The position numbers and the translations under genes are program-made. The notes under the pieces were generated by a model. That model was not told the origin of the DNA. It saw nothing but the letters and a program-made list of their open reading frames with translations, and did not search any database. Shown piece after piece: positions 7,723 through 12,893 of a DNA stretch of 12,893 bases (position 1 is its first letter; each line of letters starts with the position of its first letter). Where the stretch lies: positions 1-12,893 of the forward strand of contig RXOD01005687.1 of assembly GCA_005223375.1 (NCBI GenBank), read 5' to 3'. This stretch comes from Amoebophrya sp. AT5.2. Taxonomy: Eukaryota > Sar > Dinophyceae > Syndiniales > Amoebophryaceae.

Positions 7723-8590
7723 TTCTGCTTCTAACTACTAGGACGAAAGTTATGCATATTGCTGCCCCGGTGCGAGATTGAGCATAGCATACAGCTGGAG
7801 GTACAGCATTTCTACATTGCACTACCTAGTACGACTTCCAGTTCCACAACGAACGTGTCAGTCTATGAAATACTACTTGGCTTGCGAGCAAAAACTTGCT
7901 TGCGCAATATGAAATGAGAACCGACGGGGTTGTAGAGGAGCAGGCGTCGCGCTGGTGAAGTAAGAAAGTAGTATAAGTAGGTGAAGTGAGAATGAGAAAG
8001 TAGTTTAGAAGTACTGTAAGTATAGAAATCGGCAGACGCGGCCGACGGGGTGCCGGAAAGAATGTGCTAGGAATATACGCCCGAAGCCGATAGATTGATA
8101 TCGATTAGGTATCAAAAACGGAAAAACAAAAAGTAAGTACCCACACGAAAGCATCATGGTATTGGCGGACGCGACGGGCCCCGAGGCCGTACGAATACAA
8201 CAAAGCGTCTTCGCCAAAAAACTGCGCAATGGAACCACGACGTGCATACACGCACGACTTCACACGAAAGAAGTCCGGCTGCCCGTTCTTAATGTGTTTG
8301 TTGTCTACACCAGCTGTGTTGCTCGGAATCGAACATCACGGGCGACTGCGATTTCATTCTGCTCATCGAACTAGCTTCATCAAATTCGACCAGGGGGCCG
8401 CAGCCAGAGAAAGCGTAAGGAGCGAACTTATCTATCATGAACTTCAAAAGTACACTCCTTTGCAGGTTTTTTCCTATTCGACAAGTGCGCATCAAACCGG
8501 GGGGCTAGGGATCATTTGCTCATCCGGGTCTGTCGACTATCCGTCGATTCCAGGCGACGACGACGTCTCAACATGTTGGTGACATCAGCT
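7723..8590. other. Largest intergenic gap, with short duplications
   Basis: No gene is supported across about 870 bases. A minus-strand ATG frame at 8005-8247 and a plus-strand ATG frame at 8229-8582 have no motif and overlap each other. The stretch should include the 5' flank of the hydrolase gene and the 3' flank of the phosphoesterase gene. It contains an imperfect tandem repeat and a repeated 10-base word at about 7921-8053, and a 13-base word at 7835-7847 that recurs upstream of another gene. On the minus strand the stop codon of the phosphoesterase gene lies within AATAAA (8590-8595). Confidence 0.5.
7921..8053. repeat. Short imperfect direct repeats
   Basis: CCGACGGGGT occurs at 7921-7930 and again at 8042-8051. 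Between the copies, GGTGAAGTAAGAAAGTAGT (7954-7972) is nearly repeated at 7980-8004 with a 6-base insertion and one change. The pattern suggests a local duplication, or an inserted segment bounded by a 10-base repeat. No terminal inverted repeats or coding potential were seen. Confidence 0.5.
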
Positions 8591-10030
8591 TTATTCGAAT
8601 TTTGCGGACGTCAATATCTCGCGCACCAGCGGTTCCACTTGTTTCCGCGATTTCTCGGTTCTCCCTTGGGCGAAGGTTGCGAATCTGCCCGCAATGGTAA
8701 CGTCAACTGAAGAATAACTTACTCCTGTCTTCGCCGCGGCGGGTTGTACAACTACTGTACGCACTGGCTTGAGCCCCATCTGATCGTGCAGTGGCGATTT
8801 CTCGCCGACAAGCGGCTCGTAGAGATCTGATCCCCCGGCACCAGCTCCACCTCCTGCGGAGGTGCAAAACACTCCGCAGTGCTTCACCATGTGCACGTCC
8901 GACGAGAGGATCACGAGGGCTTGAATTTTCCGCGCCGCGCAGAAGTTCTCCATCTCCCCCAAGAACCTCTCCGCTCCAGCATCTTCCGCGCAGAACCGCT
9001 CCAGGACCGATATCAGTTGGATCGGGAAGGTCGCGAACCCTACGTCGATAGCTTCTGCAGGGCCATTTTGATAGGCAAATTGTTTGTAGTCGGACGACAG
9101 TAGTCCCTGCACGCCGAGCTGCAGATTGCGTTCCACGTCGAACTTCACGTCGAAGAGGTCCTGCGCGAACGCGTCCCAGGTCCCAGCTGGTGTCTTGCCA
9201 GAAGATGAAGAACTGCTACCACGACCCGTCAAGAAATCACGCAGCGCATCGTTGCTAATTTTTTTCTTTCCGTCCTCGAAAGCGTTTCTGTCACCGACGT
9301 CGGACCACTTCGCGCCCTTGGTTTTGTCGGAGAAGTTCCGCGTATCGCAGATGATCGCGCCGGACAGAAGGCAGAAGAGCTCGGCGAACTCCTCTTTTCC
9401 TGCGACGCCATCCTCGAGCGAGAGTAGCCTCTTCAAAACCAAACTCGAACAGCTGCCGACGATTTTCTCCGGGCCACAGGCGGTTGGGGCGTGGATATCG
9501 AAGATGTCCGGGGGCGCATCTGCTCGCCCTCCTGCCAGCTCGTGGTGGTCGATGCAACCCACGACGCGTGGGGCCACGAACTCGCGCTGCCCAGGGTCGA
9601 TCTCGTTGTGGTCCACGAGGAAGTACGAGCCTGAGGCGGGGGCTCCACCTCCGTCCTCGGCAGTCGCTGCACGACCCGCTCCCGCCGCACCTGCACAACT
9701 ATCTTCGTAGAAACACAGGTCGTCCGCCTGGAGTCCGAAGTACTTCTCCAGAAAGTAAGCTTGTTGCAGGAGCTGTGGGTACGCACTCCTGCGGAAGTTC
9801 AACAGGGGCACGAAGCACTGCGATTTCTTAGTACTGTGGCTTCCGCTTCCCTGCTTCAGACTCTTCAGCTCGAGAATCCACGCGAGAGCGAGCGCGGAAC
9901 AGACGGAATCGAGGTCGCAGGAAGTGTTCCCCAGGACGAAAACGAAGCTGGTAGACGGGGACCGAAGATGCGCGCGGGCCTGCTGGCAAAAGCGCTTCAG
10001 GAGACTTCCACCAGCTTTCGGGGGGCTCAT
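8591..10030 (-). CDS. PRUNE/PPX1-like DHH-DHHA2 phosphoesterase (putative exopolyphosphatase)
   Basis: A 479-residue product from an ATG at 10028-10030. Motif I, VLGNTSCDLDS (residues 32-42), gives the metal-binding Asp39 and Asp41. Motif II is LVDHNEID (138-145) and motif III is the DHH triplet IDHHE (160-164). Motif IV is ICDTRNF with a further metal-binding Asp. GSCSSLVLKRLL matches the family's GSCATLV region. The C-terminal DHHA2 domain shows LLSSDYKQFAYQ, matching the LLxxDxKxF signature, and ends in a basic TEKSRKQ segment. Members bind two Mn or Mg ions and cleave terminal phosphates from short polyphosphates; animal PRUNE also acts on short polyphosphates and some nucleotides. All catalytic positions seem intact, so an active cytosolic enzyme is expected. 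Three Ala/Gly/Ser-rich inserts (about 111-135, a Ser run before the DHHA2 domain, and a Gly/Ala run near the C-terminus) fall in expected surface loops. Substrate preference cannot be read from sequence. Confidence 0.93.
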   Translation of the reverse strand: MSPPKAGGSLLKRFCQQARAHLRSPSTSFVFVLGNTSCDLDSVCSALALAWILELKSLKQGSGSHSTKKSQCFVPLLNFRRSAYPQLLQQAYFLEKYFGLQADDLCFYEDSCAGAAGAGRAATAEDGGGAPASGSYFLVDHNEIDPGQREFVAPRVVGCIDHHELAGGRADAPPDIFDIHAPTACGPEKIVGSCSSLVLKRLLSLEDGVAGKEEFAELFCLLSGAIICDTRNFSDKTKGAKWSDVGDRNAFEDGKKKISNDALRDFLTGRGSSSSSSGKTPAGTWDAFAQDLFDVKFDVERNLQLGVQGLLSSDYKQFAYQNGPAEAIDVGFATFPIQLISVLERFCAEDAGAERFLGEMENFCAARKIQALVILSSDVHMVKHCGVFCTSAGGGAGAGGSDLYEPLVGEKSPLHDQMGLKPVRTVVVQPAAAKTGVSYSSVDVTIAGRFATFAQGRTEKSRKQVEPLVREILTSAKFE

Positions 10031-10560
10031 GGTATTGTCGTCCGGTTCGGGAACTTGTCCGTAGAAATTGAAATGCTGATGTTGAAATAAACGACTTTAA
10101 CACTAAGTGGTAAGCTCGTGGAGCCTAGGAGCGAAGTCGCACTACTTCCGCAGGTTGATGAAGTAACTCTTTTCACGAAGCGGTGTCACACAAACTGCAA
10201 GCGGAGATGCTTGGTTCTCGCATGCGGATGGAACAACCGTGGCCGATCGCTGCTCGGGATGCGATGGCTCTTTTCCTGGTCACGAAAATGCAACATGATG
10301 CTGCGACACGAGAATGGGGAATCTGCAGATGAACTATACGTAGTCACCGACTCTGTTCTTGAACATGTACACGTTGTTCACTGCAGTTGTGTTTCGTGGT
10401 GCCATTTCAGGACATTCGCGTCAATCAGCGGGCCCGACTTCGGAACACTTTTTGTGCGGATCATCAATCCCGAGTTGTAGAAGTTGTACCGAGGACGTAA
10501 GCGGCCGATTTGCAGGATCGCGCTGATCCAACATGGTTCTGGTTCTTGTGGTGGAAACGG
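10031..10560. other. Intergenic gap, no gene seen
   Basis: The only long frame, plus strand 10118-10480, begins at GTG and has no motif. The stretch should hold the 5' flank of the phosphoesterase gene and the 3' flank of the gene at 10561-11307. No repeat or RNA gene was recognised. Confidence 0.5.
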
Positions 10561-11307
10561 TCATCCGCCCCACTTGGGTACGTCCAGCTCGCTTCCGTTT
10601 TTCCTGAAGTAGTACCGGTACCTTTCCTGTGTGACCCACTTGGCTTTGTAGCGCGGGCTCGCCACGTAGTGGTTCCACTTTTTCCTCGGCGACTGGCGAA
10701 CCCCGGCGTTGTCGCCGTCTACGTACCACTGCTTGATGGGCTCATACTCAAGCCAGTACCGCTCGAACAGCCGCTGTCGCCGCCGCCCGAGCCACCGCAC
10801 GCCCGAGGCGGAGAAGAGCCCTCCACACGCAATTGATGTTGGCGAAGGTGCTGGAGTAGCTCTCGCCCTTGCGTTAGACGTAGAACTAGGAGTAGATGAT
10901 GATTTTTCTACTACACTGCTGACGTCGGCGCAAGGCGAGGGCAATGGTGACGCACGAGAAGAGTAAGTAGCCTCTGTACTCCTGCAGCGGACAGCACCAG
11001 AGTAACCGGAGTCGGACGAACTCCTTTCAACATCTGCGAGCATCACCAATGAAGAACATGCTGCTTCTGAGGACGTGGATGACCATCGACGTCTGGGAAT
11101 AAACGTGGTCGAGGAGGCGTGCGCGTGGCCGGCCGGACCGGCCGGAGGCGGAGCGTTTTTCCTCATCCCCCGCACAGCAAGAATGTTTCGGACGAGGTGG
11201 TCCACAACCGCGCTTCCACGGCGAAGAGCCCCCAGCGGCGGCCGTCCATGCTGGTGTCGACACGAGGCAGACACGAGAGTCGATGTCGCAGCTGAAAGCA
11301 GCTGCAT
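10561..11307 (-). CDS. Unrecognised basic protein with conserved-looking aromatic C-terminus
   Basis: A 248-residue product from an ATG at 11305-11307, with an in-frame TAA 27 bases upstream of it. I do not recognise the family. The N-terminus (MQLLSAATSTLVSASCRHQ onward) has no acidic residue until about position 36 and several Arg, which resembles a mitochondrial or other organelle-targeting presequence. The middle (about 60-165) is Ser/Ala/Pro/Thr/Arg-rich and probably disordered. The last 80 residues (169-248) are dense in Trp, Tyr, Arg and Lys and look folded: GRRRQRLFERYWLEYEP, QWYVDGDNAG, KKWNHYVASPRYKAKW and ERYRYYFRKNG, ending VPKWGG. This composition is typical of small RNA-binding or organellar ribosome-associated proteins, but that is inference. 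The competing frame at 10421-10729 lacks such structure and is judged a shadow. The coding sequence includes a 17-base CCGGCCGG-A-CCGGCCGG palindrome at 11129-11145. Confidence 0.7.
   Translation of the reverse strand: MQLLSAATSTLVSASCRHQHGRPPLGALRRGSAVVDHLVRNILAVRGMRKNAPPPAGPAGHAHASSTTFIPRRRWSSTSSEAACSSLVMLADVERSSSDSGYSGAVRCRSTEATYSSRASPLPSPCADVSSVVEKSSSTPSSTSNARARATPAPSPTSIACGGLFSASGVRWLGRRRQRLFERYWLEYEPIKQWYVDGDNAGVRQSPRKKWNHYVASPRYKAKWVTQERYRYYFRKNGSELDVPKWGG
11129..11145. repeat. GC-rich double palindrome
   Basis: The palindromic octamer CCGGCCGG occurs twice, separated by a single A. It lies inside the coding sequence above, where it encodes part of an Ala/Gly/Pro stretch. It is most simply low-complexity coding sequence. 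Confidence 0.6.
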
Positions 11308-11993
11308 TATCTTCGACGGAGGTGTGGTGTATCTTTAGGGGTCTTTAGTACTAAAAAGTACTTAACTTCTTTTTTAAGCTTCCAGTTCCACGAGGACTGG
11401 CACAGATCTCATCAAACATAGTAATACGACACGAGGAAGTGGACGATCCGATTTCGCCGGGCGGAGGCTAAGTACTACAACACGGAGACCGATTCAATCG
11501 ATCGGTCCGATTGGAATTGCTGTCTTGGCGATCGCGACTGCGAAGAAGCTTTCCGAGCCCATCAAGATCATGGAGAACAGGGCGGTGGTTATGGTTTCCC
11601 CTGTTCTCCTCGAGGTCGTTGACCTCATTTGTGTGGCGTGTTCTTCGCTTTCTTACTTTCCGTTTGCGTTTCGCAGACAGCATTTAGTCGACCGTCAAGG
11701 GCTGTAGAAGCACCGGATATGTTCATAGCGGTGACAAAAGGGCTCTCGTTTCGCAGACCTGCAGATTGCAACACTACTCTGTATGTTTTCTTTTTATTCG
11801 TACTGGTGTGCCAAATACAATTGGAGTATTCTCTCTCCGTTATGACCGACATACTTAGCACGACCACCTCTGTTCTACATTCTCGCACTCCTCTTCTTCA
11901 ACGAGTGTAGTGAGTGATACTAGTGAAACTAACGGATGCCGACCGATTATTTCCAGCGACTGATGTAAGTATCTATCTGATCGCATTTTCATG
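11308..11993. other. Intergenic gap with hairpins, no convincing gene
   Basis: Minus-strand frames at 11468-11683 and 11625-11888, and plus-strand frames at 11525-11707 and 11629-11910 (both beginning at TTG), have no recognisable domain. The 11629 plus frame has hydrophobic stretches but no ATG at its start. Upstream of the gene ending at 11307 are a palindrome-rich AT segment (AGTACT at 11347-11352, AAGTACTT at 11356-11363), TCTTTAG twice in tandem near 11332-11346, and the 13-base word CTTCCAGTTCCAC at 11379-11391. A hairpin lies at 11572-11609. Confidence 0.5.
11572..11609. repeat. Perfect 11-bp hairpin
   Basis: GGAGAACAGGG (11572-11582) is exactly complementary to CCCTGTTCTCC (11599-11609) around a 16-base loop. 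Outside the arms, pairing continues imperfectly (TCAAGA on the left against the reverse complement TCAACGA on the right). A second small hairpin, GAGGTC-GTT-GACCTC, overlaps the right flank at 11612-11626. There is no T-run to suggest a bacterial-type terminator. Confidence 0.65.
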
Positions 11994-12893
11994 CTATATC
12001 CCGTCCTCGTTTCTTTCCCGGTCAACATCCGCCGCTCGCCTACTGCTTCTGTCCTGCTCCGGCCCGCCCCTCGTCCGCTGCTGCAACACTCTGACCGCAT
12101 GGTTATTCGCCGACGCAGTTGAAGTTGTGGTCCTTCTGCTCCCTCTACCCCTTGTTCTTGCTGATGGTGATGCTGCACTTCCACTTGTTCCCTCGATATC
12201 GAAATCGAAGTTCCCCTCGGGCACCAGTCCTCCGCCTCCGAACTTGGCCATCAGAGAGTTGCCCCACCGCGCGAAACGGTGGATCCAGGAAGGGATTCCT
12301 CCCAGACCCAGCAGCTGCGCGAACTCGTCCGAGAAGTTGCAGCAGTTGCGCGCCAGCAGGTCGTAGCTGTTCCCCGGCCAGCGGCTCTCCAGCGCGCCGA
12401 CGATGCCCCCCAGCTCCTCCACGCTCAAGTACGCGAAGCCGAGGAAGATACTTTCCCGGAACGCGTGCGTGTGGTGCTGTTTCGGCGCGTGGGTCTCGAG
12501 GCCGGTGCCGTGGGGAACGTAGCCGAAGGAAAACTCGCGGTTGTGGATCTCGATCCCGGCATGGAAGAGGCCGCCCAGCTGGAGGGCAGACTTGAAGACG
12601 CCATTCACCGTCTGAATCGGGAAGTCCGAACCCGGCGGGTCCAGGTCGTACACATTTACGTAGACAGGCACCTGCCGCCAGGAAAGCTCGTGGAGGGGGT
12701 AGTTCAGGTAGCGGCGGGGGCGAGCACGGAAGACTCCACCGGTTTGCCTCTCCTTTGTTTGCGTTTGCGTGGTCGCGGTCGGGGGGTTAAAACTAGAACT
12801 AGAAGAAGAAGAACTGCCGCTTTGACTTGATGCCGCCGGCGCGTTCTGAGGTCTCTGGGCCGCACCCGCAGCAGCGGCCGCAGGTGATCCTAC
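11994..12893 (-). CDS. PPPDE (DeSI-type) cysteine isopeptidase, 5' end beyond the window
   Basis: The frame is open from the stop at 11994-11996 to the right edge. A start at 12671 would be a GTG, and reading continues for 74 further codons without a stop or an ATG, so the true N-terminus lies beyond the window; 299 residues are visible. The extension is Ala/Gln/Pro-rich with an eight-Ser run, then a basic stretch leading into YPLHELSWRQVPVYVNVYDL, which begins the PPPDE fold. Counting from 12671, the catalytic His is His37 in LFHAGIEI and the catalytic Cys is Cys110 in LLARNCCNFSDEF. GIPSWIHRFARWG (137 onward) matches the conserved IPxWxxRxAR end of the PPPDE1/DeSI-2 branch. These enzymes are papain-like isopeptidases that remove SUMO or ubiquitin from proteins. 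After the domain, about 70 residues are Gly/Ser/Arg-rich and disordered. An active enzyme is likely; the modifier it removes is not known. Confidence 0.9.
   Translation of the reverse strand, partial: VGSPAAAAAGAAQRPQNAPAASSQSGSSSSSSSSFNPPTATTQTQTKERQTGGVFRARPRRYLNYPLHELSWRQVPVYVNVYDLDPPGSDFPIQTVNGVFKSALQLGGLFHAGIEIHNREFSFGYVPHGTGLETHAPKQHHTHAFRESIFLGFAYLSVEELGGIVGALESRWPGNSYDLLARNCCNFSDEFAQLLGLGGIPSWIHRFARWGNSLMAKFGGGGLVPEGNFDFDIEGTSGSAASPSARTRGRGSRRTTTSTASANNHAVRVLQQRTRGGPEQDRSSRRAADVDRERNEDGI

Noticed and set aside
8315..8352. A sequence resembling a tRNA B box (CGGAATCGAAC)
   Set aside because: The flanking bases do not form a T arm or an acceptor stem on either strand.
8705..8735. A GTAAGT...AG pattern on the minus strand that could be a mini-intron
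   Set aside because: It is far too short and removing it would break the frame and a plausible C-terminal strand; the sequence reads through in frame.
8766..8780. CTTGAGCC, as at the end of a reverse-complemented dinoflagellate spliced leader
   Set aside because: Only eight bases match, the rest of the leader is missing and it lies inside the phosphoesterase coding sequence.
10118..10480. A 120-codon plus-strand frame in a gap
   Set aside because: It begins at GTG, has no domain and is against the direction of all neighbours.

Overview
The window looks like nuclear DNA of a microbial eukaryote with compact, apparently intron-free genes. Seven protein-coding regions are supported and all lie on the minus strand. 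They are separated by gaps of about 450 to 870 bases that hold no recognisable gene. The proteins belong to eukaryotic families: a Ser/Thr kinase, a PRUNE/PPX1-type phosphoesterase, a PPPDE/DeSI-type deubiquitinase/deSUMOylase and a long CobW-type GTPase. They carry long runs of Ala, Gly, Ser, Gln and His, sometimes inside conserved folds. Bacterial features such as ribosome-binding sites and operon overlaps are absent. Same-strand intronless genes with low-complexity insertions fit an alveolate that trans-splices its messages (a dinoflagellate or a Syndiniales parasite such as Amoebophrya). That placement is an inference; no taxonomic marker is present and no spliced-leader relic was seen.

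Layout from left to right. 1-888: the 5' part of an unrecognised His/Gln-rich disordered protein, open to the left window edge, with a strong hairpin inside it at 379-429. 889-1397: a gap with an imperfect inverted repeat that ends in a TGACGTCA box. 1398-2957: an unusual protein kinase with DFS in place of DFG and a Lys-rich activation-segment insert. 2958-3487: gap. 3488-5749: a 753-residue COG0523/CobW-family GTPase with a rearranged cysteine motif. 5750-6327: AT-rich gap. 6328-7722: a membrane-anchored or secreted alpha/beta hydrolase with a Cys-rich stalk and an acidic tail. 7723-8590: the largest gap, with short duplications. 8591-10030: a PRUNE/PPX1-like DHH-DHHA2 phosphoesterase. 10031-10560: gap. 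10561-11307: an unrecognised Arg-rich protein with an aromatic and basic C-terminal block. 11308-11993: a gap with an 11-bp perfect hairpin. 11994-12893: a PPPDE-domain cysteine protease whose N-terminus lies beyond the right edge.

No shared pathway is evident. The genes look like independent housekeeping, signalling and metal- or phosphate-handling functions, and co-orientation rather than function is what groups them. I found no mobile element, CRISPR array, rRNA or tRNA. The most distinctive signals are the altered GTPase cysteine motif, the modified kinase, the edge-truncated genes at both ends, and the 21-pair hairpin embedded in the leftmost reading frame.
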